A DNA stretch of 64,000 bases, taken from positions 1-64,000 of the forward strand of contig CAZCBH010000007.1 of assembly GCA_964496875.1 (NCBI GenBank), written 5' to 3'. Both the position numbers and the translations under genes were made by a program. Under the pieces are notes generated by a model that searched no databases, was not told the origin of the DNA, and was given only the letters and a program-made list of their open reading frames with translations. Source of the stretch: RI-106 sp964496875 (GTDB lineage: Bacteria; Cyanobacteriota; Vampirovibrionia; Obscuribacterales; Obscuribacteraceae). Positions 1 through 6,806 of this stretch are shown piece after piece. The stretch's first letter is position 1. The number at the start of each line of letters is the position of its first letter.

Positions 1-75
1 ATTGGAATCTCCGGGAGTCGGGTCGAGTTCTGCAAGACCCATAGAATACTCCAGTAATTCCCTCTTATTCAACAT
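1..75 (-). CDS. Possible 5' end of a gene cut by the window edge
   Basis: An open frame of 25 codons starts with ATG at 75 and runs off the left edge, beginning MLNKRELLEYSMGLAELDP. The residues look like an ordinary amphipathic N-terminus. There is no convincing ribosome binding site in front of the ATG, and too little is visible to name a family. It would lie downstream of the thioredoxin-like gene on the same strand, 34 bases away. It could be chance, since 25 open codons are not rare. Confidence 0.3.
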   Translation of the reverse strand, partial: MLNKRELLEYSMGLAELDPTPGDSN

Positions 76-109
76 CGGATTTGGATACTGTTATTGATTC
101 TGATTAGAC

Positions 110-742
110 TCAGGCCATGGCCGAGGTGTCGACAGAGCCTTCTTTTCTGTATGCAACCATCGGCTTTTTCATCGAATCCGCCAGGAATTTATTCATCTGC
201 GCGGCATCGAGTTCGCCCACGGCCTGACCGGCAACCCGGATGGTGCGGTCGGAGGTGGCAAGAACCACGGTTATGGGATAGGCTTTGCCTTCGATGGCAT
301 CGAAGAGCTGCTTGCCGCCTTGATCTTTAGTAGGATCGCTTACGGAGAACACGGCTTTATCGGCGTACTTGCCGCCTTCTTTGGCTAGCTGCTCTTTGTT
401 TCTTTCGCAGAAACCACAGTTTTCCCGGGTGAACATCAGAACGGTGAACTTTTCGCCGTATCCGTTTTCGCTGGTCTTGCCCAGGGCGTCCATATAGGCA
501 TCGAAGGCTTTGTTCTCGAACTTGGTGAGATCCGCTTTCTCCGGCTGAGTAGATCTGTCGGAGGCTTCGAATACTTCGAACTTCGGGAGCTGGAAGCCGC
601 TGAAACTCTTGGCGTCCGATATGGCGGCAAGATTGGAGCCGGACTGGAAATCTGTCGGATTGAAGTTCGGCGTAGTACTGGAACCTGATTCACGACCCGA
701 CTCCAGACTGCTTACTTCGAGAGATGTTCTTCCCAACGACAT
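110..742 (-). CDS. Thioredoxin-fold protein with CGFC motif
   Basis: The C-terminal half (about residues 70-200) has a thioredoxin-like layout: a beta strand ending in MFTRENCGFCERNK, then a helix, and a cis-Pro-like YPITVVL strand. The CxxC motif is CGFC, as in thiol-disulfide oxidoreductases and thiol-reducing proteins. The first 65 residues are Ser/Asn-rich and low in complexity, and no signal peptide is visible, so it is probably cytoplasmic. The ATG at 742 is well supported by an AGGAGG ribosome binding site about 8 bases upstream. The substrate is unknown. The family is convincing but the precise role is not. Confidence 0.75.
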   Translation of the reverse strand: MSLGRTSLEVSSLESGRESGSSTTPNFNPTDFQSGSNLAAISDAKSFSGFQLPKFEVFEASDRSTQPEKADLTKFENKAFDAYMDALGKTSENGYGEKFTVLMFTRENCGFCERNKEQLAKEGGKYADKAVFSVSDPTKDQGGKQLFDAIEGKAYPITVVLATSDRTIRVAGQAVGELDAAQMNKFLADSMKKPMVAYRKEGSVDTSAMA

Positions 743-861
743 TGTTGATTCCTCCTGGCTTTAATCAAAAAACTTTGTTCAGCTTTGATTTACATTGCAT
801 TGACAACCGTTCAAGAGGTCTATATGCCTCCTGCAAAGTTTTTGGACAGAGTCGAGATCAT

Positions 862-2025
862 TTAATCTTTAACGACAGGGGCCCTTTCGGTCATGGTCAA
901 TCGGATGCCGCGGCTATCGAGTTCGGCAAGGAAAAGCCTTGCCGGCACTACCTCTTCCGGAGCAAGTACCCCTTTGCCTTTTATATCTTCCCGGGCCAGC
1001 ATCTGGGCCACTATGGAAGCCGGGTATGCCGTCATTCTGGTACAGGCTCCTATTCGCTCAGCCGGATCACCGTAGTCCACACAGTCGAATACGTGCTGAA
1101 TCGGTTTGTCGTCTTTCACTCCGGTGGAGGTGATCTTTATCACAACCAGGTCGGCCGGTTCTGCGGCGGTCTGAGAGAGGAGCTTTTCGGTAAGCTCGCA
1201 AGGAACTACCTCTATTCCGGAGGGCAATTGGAGCGTCTGATTCGAAAAGAGACCGAGCTCTTTCAAGAGGGTGACTCTGTCCAGATAGCCTGGATAGTGA
1301 ATGGACTTGAAGTCGAGGTGACGAATCCGACCTTTATATAGTTCGGGCAGTCGGCCTGCTCCTCCGAAACTGAGAAAGGCTTCGGTCTTGCCTATGGGGG
1401 CAGGAAAGTCCAGACTTTCCTGTTCCGTCAGAGCAGGAACCTCCAGGACTTTTCCTTCTTTGATCAATTTGACGGGATGGAGAAATTCCCGGGAATTGAA
1501 GGACTTGATCCTAAATTCGTCTAAATTCCCCTCGTTTTCGACCGGGAGGATACCCAGGCGGATTTTGATTTCATAGAGTTCATCCAGGGAATCCGCCGCC
1601 GATATGGCCAGAATGGAGATAAGGCCTGGGGACAGACCGATGGAGGGGATGATGGCGACACCTTCGTCTTTTGCCACTTCGTCAAGCAGTTGAAGCCTGC
1701 CGGTCAGCTCCGGATCCGGGCTGTTTTCGACGGCGCAAAAACTGGTTTTTGCCGAAAGGGCCAGCTTGGCCATATCGTAGTGCAAGGACTGGGGAAGGCA
1801 GGAGATCACCACGTCGGCTTTGGCCATCAACTCGGCTGCATATTCTTCCTGGGAGACATCGAGTTCCACCGGGACAATCTTTTCGTCGGCCATGGTCTCT
1901 TTCAATTTCTTGACCGTGTCGGCGTCTCTGTCTGCCAGCACCACCATCTCGGTTCTGGGGCTGCGAATCAGATCATGGGTTATCGAATAGCCGAGCCGTC
2001 CGGCTCCAAGAATCAGAAATCTCAC
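862..2025 (-). CDS. Saccharopine dehydrogenase-like oxidoreductase
   Basis: The N-terminus has a Rossmann dinucleotide fold (FLILGAGRLGY), then VVLADRD and DVVISCLP, then a C-terminal catalytic domain with the IGLSPGLISILA stretch typical of LYS9/LysDH-type saccharopine dehydrogenases. Known members oxidise saccharopine to glutamate plus aminoadipate semialdehyde, but relatives act on other amino acids or carboxynorspermidine, so the substrate is open. I chose the GTG at 2025 over an ATG at 2070. It has AAGGAG 7 bases upstream and starts right at the Rossmann strand, while the ATG would lie inside the preceding SDR gene. It is the last gene of the kynurenine-type minus-strand operon, 16 bases after the SDR stop. 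One possibility is a link to 2-oxoadipate, where lysine and tryptophan breakdown meet. Confidence 0.8.
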   Translation of the reverse strand: MRFLILGAGRLGYSITHDLIRSPRTEMVVLADRDADTVKKLKETMADEKIVPVELDVSQEEYAAELMAKADVVISCLPQSLHYDMAKLALSAKTSFCAVENSPDPELTGRLQLLDEVAKDEGVAIIPSIGLSPGLISILAISAADSLDELYEIKIRLGILPVENEGNLDEFRIKSFNSREFLHPVKLIKEGKVLEVPALTEQESLDFPAPIGKTEAFLSFGGAGRLPELYKGRIRHLDFKSIHYPGYLDRVTLLKELGLFSNQTLQLPSGIEVVPCELTEKLLSQTAAEPADLVVIKITSTGVKDDKPIQHVFDCVDYGDPAERIGACTRMTAYPASIVAQMLAREDIKGKGVLAPEEVVPARLFLAELDSRGIRLTMTERAPVVKD

Positions 2026-2041
2026 GAGGTTCTCCTTGCGA

Positions 2042-2839
2042 TTAATAGGTCGAGCGGCGTTTTCCGCCATCTACACAGATGGTCGAGCCGGTTATATAAG
2101 ACGCCCTTTCCGAAGCCAGAAATGCCGCAGCGGCGGCGAACTCTTCCGGGGTACCCAGTCGTCCTGCCGGAATACTCTCCAGATATTCTCTCTTGTACTC
2201 TTCTTTTGTTTGACCGCTTCTTTTTATGCGAGCTTCCATCAGTTCGTTGAGGCGTTCGGTTGCTATCGCTCCGGGAGCGATGCAGTTCACAGTAATGTTG
2301 AATGGGGCCACTTCATCAGCCAGGGATTTGAGCATAGATGTAACCGCCGAGCGAATCGCGTTGGAGACAGCCAGGGTCTTGATCGGCTCCATGACGCTCA
2401 AAGAGGTCACACAGAGGATGCGCCCCCAGTTGTTGGTTTTCATGCCGGGCAAAAAGGCTTGATTGAGCTCGATTACAGACTGGAAAAGTTTGTCGAATCC
2501 AGTCTGCCATTGTTCCTCTGAGGTTTCCGAGGCAAAAGAAGGGCTGGGTCCGCCCGTATTATGGACCAGGATGTCGACGCCTCCAAAGCGCTCTTCGACT
2601 TCTTTTATCAAAGAACTTCTGGCTTCGCCCAGATCCAGATCGCAGGCCAATCCGTACACTTCAGAATTGTCTGCAATCTCTTTCTTTATAGATTGCACTG
2701 CAGCAAGAATTCGACTTTCAGTTCGGGCAGCCAGCATCACCCTGGCGCCTTCTTTTGCCAGCTCCCGGGCGATGGCGTTGCCGATGCCGCGAGAGGCCCC
2801 TAAGACCAGAGCTCTTTTGTCTTTGATTCCCAGTTCCAT
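2042..2839 (-). CDS. SDR-fold oxidoreductase lacking the catalytic Tyr/Lys
   Basis: The glycine-rich GASRGIG motif (residues 14-20) and the strand order are those of a short-chain dehydrogenase of the FabG-like group, and the C-terminus ends GSTICVDGG as in FabG relatives. The active-site Ser is present in TSLS (145-148). The YxxxK pair is replaced by Ser159 and Arg163 (SNAIRSAV). This matches a known divergent FabG-like subgroup (BKR_like_SDR_like) without the canonical tetrad, so it may use another mechanism or be a binding protein. It follows the ALDH gene by 63 bases on the same strand and precedes the saccharopine-dehydrogenase-like gene. Its role in aminomuconate/oxocrotonate handling is inferred only from its position. 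Confidence 0.8.
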   Translation of the reverse strand: MELGIKDKRALVLGASRGIGNAIARELAKEGARVMLAARTESRILAAVQSIKKEIADNSEVYGLACDLDLGEARSSLIKEVEERFGGVDILVHNTGGPSPSFASETSEEQWQTGFDKLFQSVIELNQAFLPGMKTNNWGRILCVTSLSVMEPIKTLAVSNAIRSAVTSMLKSLADEVAPFNITVNCIAPGAIATERLNELMEARIKRSGQTKEEYKREYLESIPAGRLGTPEEFAAAAAFLASERASYITGSTICVDGGKRRSTY

Positions 2840-2902
2840 ATCAGTTCTTTGTTCCTTTCAAATCGATGCACCATGGGTGGTGCTGGCTTGGGACCCTTGA
2901 TT

Positions 2903-4378
2903 TTATTTGTATCTATAAGAAATTGTTTTGGTCTCCGAGAAGAAATCAAGGCTGTGATTGCCGCCCTCCCGGCCGATACCGGAAGATTTCTGCCCGCCGA
3001 AAGGAGTTCTCAGATCCCTGGCAAACCAGCAGTTCACCCAGACCAGACCGACTTCGAGGTCTCGGGATACTCTGTGGGCGCGGTTGACATTCTCTGTCCA
3101 GATCGAGGTGGAAAGACCATAGTCGGTAGAGTTGACCATTGCAAGAACTTCTTCTTCGGTCTTGAAAGGGATGATAGGCAGAACCGGTCCGAAGATCTCT
3201 TCCTGGCAGAGTCTTGAGTCATAGGGAAGCCCTTCGAAGAGCGCCGGTCTCAAGAAGTTGCCTTCTCCCAGCTCTTTTATTCTTTCGCCACCTGTAATAA
3301 GCTTCCCTTCCTTCTTTCCGAGTTCTACATAAGACTGTACTTTTTCCAGGTGCTCTTTAGAGACGAGCGCGCCCATCTCGGTATTGGAATCGAGAGGGTC
3401 TCCGACTCTTATAGCCTCCACTTTCGTTTTCATCGCATCGCGAACTTTCTTGAATGAATCTTCCTGAACAAAGAGGCGGGAGCCTGCCAGGCAGATTTGA
3501 CCCTGGTTGCGATAGGCCGCTCTTAGCGATGTCTCTATGGCAGCATCTAAATCGGCATCGTCGAAGATTATGCTCGCCCCTTTGCCGCCTAGTTCGAAAG
3601 AGACCTTTTTCAGGCTCTGGGCGCAGTTTTTCATTATTGCTTTACCGGTGGTGGTCTCGCCGGTGAAAGAGATTGAAGCCACGGCTTTGTTCAGGGTCAG
3701 GGCTTCGCCGGCACTACCTGGTCCGAAGCCGTTAACCAGATTGAACACCCCGGGCGGCAAGCCTGCCTGGCTTGCTATCTCGGAAAAGAGAAAGGCTGTA
3801 TAAGGAGTCCACTCCGCCGGTTTGAGGATGCATGAGTTACCCATAACCAGTGCCGGCGCCAGCTTCCAGGTAGCCAGATAAAGCGGTAGATTCCAGGGGG
3901 TGATCAGACCGCAGACACCAAGAGGCTCTCTAATGGCAAGATGTCTTTCGTCGGTTCCATTAATGCTGTTGGAAAAGAGTTCGTCTCCCTGACTGGCGGC
4001 GAATTTTGCAAAGAAGTGAAAGTTGAGCGCCGATCTGGGAATATCCCCGGTTAGACTTTCTGATATCGGCTTACCGGTATCCAGGCTTTCGGCGGTGGCC
4101 AGCTCCTCTTTGCGTTCCAATATGAGGTCGCCAATTTTGCTTATGACCTCGGCACGCTCCGCCACCGACATTCTTCGCCAGGGACCTTTGTCGAAGGCTT
4201 CTTTAGCCGCCTGGGCCGCCATCTCCACGTCTTCGGCACCGCCGAGGGCGACCTGACCGAGCACTTTATTAGTGGCAGGGTTAAGGGTTTCGAAGGTCTC
4301 TCCGCCCAGAGCCGAAGCCGCTTTACCATCGATATAGTTCTTGATCTGAACAGTTTTCTGTGTGGTTGCCGCTGTCAT
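2903..4378 (-). CDS. Aldehyde dehydrogenase, 2-aminomuconate/2-hydroxymuconate semialdehyde type
   Basis: A full-length NAD(P)-dependent aldehyde dehydrogenase of 491 residues. The catalytic Glu lies in FELGGKGAS and the nucleophile Cys in QGQICLAGSRLF; the cofactor-binding region PWNLPLYLATWKLAPAL and the C-terminal TPFGGQKSSGIGREGG are present. The sequence style is closest to the ALDH8/AmnC/XylG group, which oxidises 2-aminomuconate or 2-hydroxymuconate semialdehyde. The neighbouring RidA-type deaminase (4 bases upstream, same operon) and the divergent KynB-like gene support an aminomuconate role in tryptophan breakdown. Betaine-aldehyde-type activity cannot be excluded from sequence alone. 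Confidence 0.88.
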   Translation of the reverse strand: MTAATTQKTVQIKNYIDGKAASALGGETFETLNPATNKVLGQVALGGAEDVEMAAQAAKEAFDKGPWRRMSVAERAEVISKIGDLILERKEELATAESLDTGKPISESLTGDIPRSALNFHFFAKFAASQGDELFSNSINGTDERHLAIREPLGVCGLITPWNLPLYLATWKLAPALVMGNSCILKPAEWTPYTAFLFSEIASQAGLPPGVFNLVNGFGPGSAGEALTLNKAVASISFTGETTTGKAIMKNCAQSLKKVSFELGGKGASIIFDDADLDAAIETSLRAAYRNQGQICLAGSRLFVQEDSFKKVRDAMKTKVEAIRVGDPLDSNTEMGALVSKEHLEKVQSYVELGKKEGKLITGGERIKELGEGNFLRPALFEGLPYDSRLCQEEIFGPVLPIIPFKTEEEVLAMVNSTDYGLSTSIWTENVNRAHRVSRDLEVGLVWVNCWFARDLRTPFGGQKSSGIGREGGNHSLDFFSETKTISYRYK

Positions 4379-4382
4379 CGGG

Positions 4383-4832
4383 TTAGCCTCCTTTGTAAGC
4401 CATCGCTTTGATCTCTATATAGTTTCGACCGGGAAGATCGGCAGCCTGGACGGTGGTGCGAGCCGGGGGGCTGTCGAAGGAAAAGTGTTTTGAATAAACC
4501 TCGTTGTACTGGGGAAAGTCCTTCATGTCTTTCAAGAAGACCGTCACATCGACAAGGTTCTCAAGGGAAAGTCCGGCTTCTTCAAGCACCACTCTCAGGT
4601 TTTTGATCACCGCTTCGGTCATCACTTTTATATCGTAGGCAATTACTTTGCCGTTATCATCGATGGTGATGCCTTCTTCAATTCCGGTATCGGGATCTCG
4701 GGCACCCTGACCGGAGACGAAGAGAAAGCCGCCGGCGGATACCGCATGGGAATATGCTCCTAAAGGGCTCGGCGCTTTGCCTGTGATGTTGTAAGCGATT
4801 TTGGCGTCGCTGCGGGCAGTCGAGTCCGGCAC
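4383..4832 (-). CDS. RidA/YjgF family protein, likely 2-aminomuconate deaminase type
   Basis: A RidA-fold protein (149 aa from the chosen start). Family landmarks are YSHAVSAGGFLFVSGQ, the V-x-V-F-L-KDM-DF-YNEVY stretch and the C-terminal IEIKAMAY. The YNEVYSKHF and IEIKA segments resemble bacterial 2-aminomuconate deaminase (AmnD), which is a RidA relative; general imine deaminase activity is the alternative. I chose the GTG at 4832 because GAGGAG lies 6 bases upstream. A TTG at 4859 in the same frame has no ribosome binding site. It is the first gene of the operon and is followed after 4 bases by the aldehyde dehydrogenase, which would supply 2-aminomuconate. Confidence 0.85.
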   Translation of the reverse strand: MPDSTARSDAKIAYNITGKAPSPLGAYSHAVSAGGFLFVSGQGARDPDTGIEEGITIDDNGKVIAYDIKVMTEAVIKNLRVVLEEAGLSLENLVDVTVFLKDMKDFPQYNEVYSKHFSFDSPPARTTVQAADLPGRNYIEIKAMAYKGG

Positions 4833-4886
4833 GATTATCTCCTCGATGCTTCGGGGCAATTCGAAATCGCTATTCTACTAAATCTC

Positions 4887-4915
4887 TTCGATCCTTATAT
4901 AATTCCAGATATAAT
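4887..4915 (+). promoter_or_regulatory. Candidate promoter of the KynB-like gene, possibly leaderless
   Basis: Two TATAAT boxes lie in the 90-base gap between the divergent operons, at 4898-4903 and 4910-4915. The second has a TTCGAT at 4887-4892 with a 17-base spacer. Initiation about 7 bases downstream of the second box would fall at the ATG (4923), which has no clear ribosome binding site. The transcript may therefore be leaderless. This is read from motifs only. Confidence 0.45.
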
Positions 4916-4922
4916 TCTTGGA

Positions 4923-5585
4923 ATGGACATCAGTGACAAGAGCTTTGAAATATTTGACATCTCGCAGCCGGTGGACTCCAAAACAGCCTGCTTTCCAGGG
5001 GATGTGCCCTTCAGTAAAGAGGTCACCCTGACCCTTGCCGACTCCGGTGTCGTCAACTTAACGGCTTTTACAATGAGTCCCCATGTGGGAAGTCATGCCG
5101 ATGCTCCTGTGCATATGAAAGGCAATCTCGATGCTGGTTGCGGAACGGCGTCGGAGCTCTCGCTCAGAGCCTTTCTTGGTCCGGCGACGGTAATTGATCT
5201 GGCTCCATTCGATGGCGGTATAGGCGTTGAGCAGGTTCTTACTAAGCTCGAAGGGCGGAAGCTTCCTGAGAGAATTCTGTTTCGGACAAGGCACCATATC
5301 CGGTATGACGTCTTCGAATCTGATTATGCTTTCATTGCCGTAGAGCTGGCAGAGTATCTGGTGCGGGAAGGCGGCGTGAAGCTGATTGGCCTCGATACAC
5401 CGTCGGTCGACCATACCGATTCCAAGGATCTCAGAAGTCATCATATTTTGCATTCCGGCGGCTTGAGCTGGTTGGAAAACCTCGACCTCAGCGCTGTTCT
5501 GCCCGGTGAATACAATTTGATCGCTTTACCTCTCAAATTCAAGGAGCTGGAGGCGTCTCCGGTGCGTGCCGTTTTAATTCGCTGA
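4923..5585 (+). CDS. kynB: Cyclase-family hydrolase, probable kynurenine formamidase
   Basis: This 220-aa protein belongs to the metal-dependent cyclase/arylformamidase family. The metal-binding signature HVGSHADAPVH lies at residues 54-64, an N-terminal DISQPVDSKTACFPGD strand matches KynB, and IGLDTPSVDHTDSK followed by HH is the second KynB hallmark. KynB hydrolyses N-formylkynurenine to kynurenine. The divergent operon encodes enzymes that fit later steps of kynurenine breakdown. Tryptophan dioxygenase, kynureninase and 3-hydroxyanthranilate dioxygenase are not in the window. Other family members act on isatin or different amides, so the exact substrate is inferred. The BtpA-like gene follows 29 bases downstream and is probably cotranscribed. 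Confidence 0.85.
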   Translation: MDISDKSFEIFDISQPVDSKTACFPGDVPFSKEVTLTLADSGVVNLTAFTMSPHVGSHADAPVHMKGNLDAGCGTASELSLRAFLGPATVIDLAPFDGGIGVEQVLTKLEGRKLPERILFRTRHHIRYDVFESDYAFIAVELAEYLVREGGVKLIGLDTPSVDHTDSKDLRSHHILHSGGLSWLENLDLSAVLPGEYNLIALPLKFKELEASPVRAVLIR

Positions 5586-5614
5586 ATCTACAAATATGGA
5601 GAGATGCAAGAGCC

Positions 5615-6403
5615 ATGATCTACGGCAAAAACTGTGCCTTAATAGGGGCCGTTCATTTACAGCCTCTACCGGGAGCGGCCGGCTACGGCGGTTCTATGGA
5701 AGCTATTCTCGAGGAGGCGCTTTCTGAAGCGCAGTTGTATAAGAAAGCCGGTTTCGATGGACTGATTGTCGAAAACACTCATGACACGCCCTATCTGAAA
5801 GGGAGAGTGGAACCAGAAACGGTGGCTGCCATGACCGTAATTGCAGGAGCGATCAAACATGAGGTCGGGCTGCCGATGGGGCTTCAAATTCTGGCTGGAG
5901 CCAATCTGGAGGCTCTGGCTGTGGCTGTTTCTCTGGGGCTGGACTTTATTCGCGCCGAGGGTTTTGTCTTCGCCCATGTGGGCGATGAGGGGATTCACGA
6001 GGCCTGTGCTCCGCAGTTGATTCGCCGACGCTTCCAACTACAGGCCCAGTCTATTAGAATCTATGTCGATATCAAGAAGAAGCATGCCTCCCATGCTCTC
6101 ACCGAAGACGTCGACCTGGCGGAAACCGCCCGGGCAGCCGATTTCTTCAGGGCCGATGGAGTGGTGGTGACCGGAGTGAGGACCGGCAGCGCTCCCTCTT
6201 TGGAAGAGTTGCAAGAAGCGAGAGCCGCTGTCGAACTGCCGGTTTTGATCGGAAGCGGAGTCTCTCCGGAAAACATAGCAGCGTTCTCAAGCCTGGCTGA
6301 TGCCTTGATCATCGGTTCTTATGTCAAGCATGATGGTCGCTGGCAGAACAAGATCGATCTCAAAAGATGCGATCAGCTTTTGTCGTGTCTGCCGGGGCGC
6401 TGA
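5615..6403 (+). CDS. BtpA/SgcQ family TIM-barrel protein
   Basis: The protein starts AVHLQPLPGAAGYGGS, the N-terminal signature of the BtpA family, and continues with GFDGLIVENTHDTPY, FIRAEGFVFAHVGDEG and VLIGSGVSPEN, all typical of this (beta/alpha)8 family. In Cyanobacteria BtpA affects photosystem I stability; elsewhere the biochemical function is unknown. No photosynthesis gene is visible here. The gene is 29 bases behind the KynB-like gene with GGAGAG as ribosome binding site, which suggests a metabolic job, possibly enzymatic, in the same pathway. Length (262 aa) is normal for the family. Confidence 0.85.
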   Translation: MIYGKNCALIGAVHLQPLPGAAGYGGSMEAILEEALSEAQLYKKAGFDGLIVENTHDTPYLKGRVEPETVAAMTVIAGAIKHEVGLPMGLQILAGANLEALAVAVSLGLDFIRAEGFVFAHVGDEGIHEACAPQLIRRRFQLQAQSIRIYVDIKKKHASHALTEDVDLAETARAADFFRADGVVVTGVRTGSAPSLEELQEARAAVELPVLIGSGVSPENIAAFSSLADALIIGSYVKHDGRWQNKIDLKRCDQLLSCLPGR

Positions 6404-6572
6404 CAGAGGCACTGTATATGCCACTGCTCACAGGTATTCTGGTTCAAGTTGCAATTAGGAAATCAGGTTGTCGAAGGTCTTCGAGTTTTTATTCTCTGGC
6501 GATTGTATATACTCATTCTTAAATGTCTAATGGGGTACTTCTAAATATCTGCCGCCTTGCTATGATATTCAG

Positions 6573-6787
6573 CGAACCAAGGGTGAGTGCTTTATTTCAG
6601 TAGAGCGCCGTGAGCCCAGGGACCCTGCCGAAACGTCAGATCGACGTCGACCGGAGACGACAGCAGGCGAGTCCGCATTCGGGAACATTCTGTCTGTGAC
6701 CGTTTGAAATACTTTGCCCATCGCAAGGGGCAGTTCAGAAAGTAGCAGAACACCACTCGAGATTTATCTGAGTGGTGTTTTTGTTTT
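6573..6787 (+). ncRNA. Candidate structured small RNA ending in a terminator
   Basis: The 403-base gap between the BtpA-like gene and the kinase has no credible reading frame but is rich in short hairpins: CGTC/GACG near 6653, CCG/CGG near 6677, and TGCCC/GGGCA at about 6716-6733. It ends in a strong intrinsic terminator. A TATGAT box near 6561-6566 could start a transcript at about 6573. The length of roughly 210 bases suits 6S-like RNAs, but I could not match it to 6S, SRP, tmRNA or RNase P signatures. It could also be only a long 3' untranslated region of the BtpA operon. Confidence 0.35.
6749..6787 (+). terminator. Intrinsic terminator
   Basis: A perfect 10-base-pair stem (arms 6749-6758 and 6770-6779, core ACACCACTC/GAGTGGTGT) with an 11-base loop is followed by T-rich sequence TTTTTGTTTTG on the plus strand. 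The minus strand lacks a T-run after the stem, so it is mainly a plus-strand terminator. It lies 20 bases beyond the convergent kinase gene. Confidence 0.85.
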
Positions 6788-6806
6788 GTCCTATTTTAGG
6801 ATGCTC

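Noticed and set aside
6573..6787. Naming the small RNA candidate as 6S, SRP or tmRNA
   Set aside because: None of the conserved motifs (SRP GNAR tetraloop region, tmRNA tRNA-like end, 6S open-promoter bubble) could be matched by eye.
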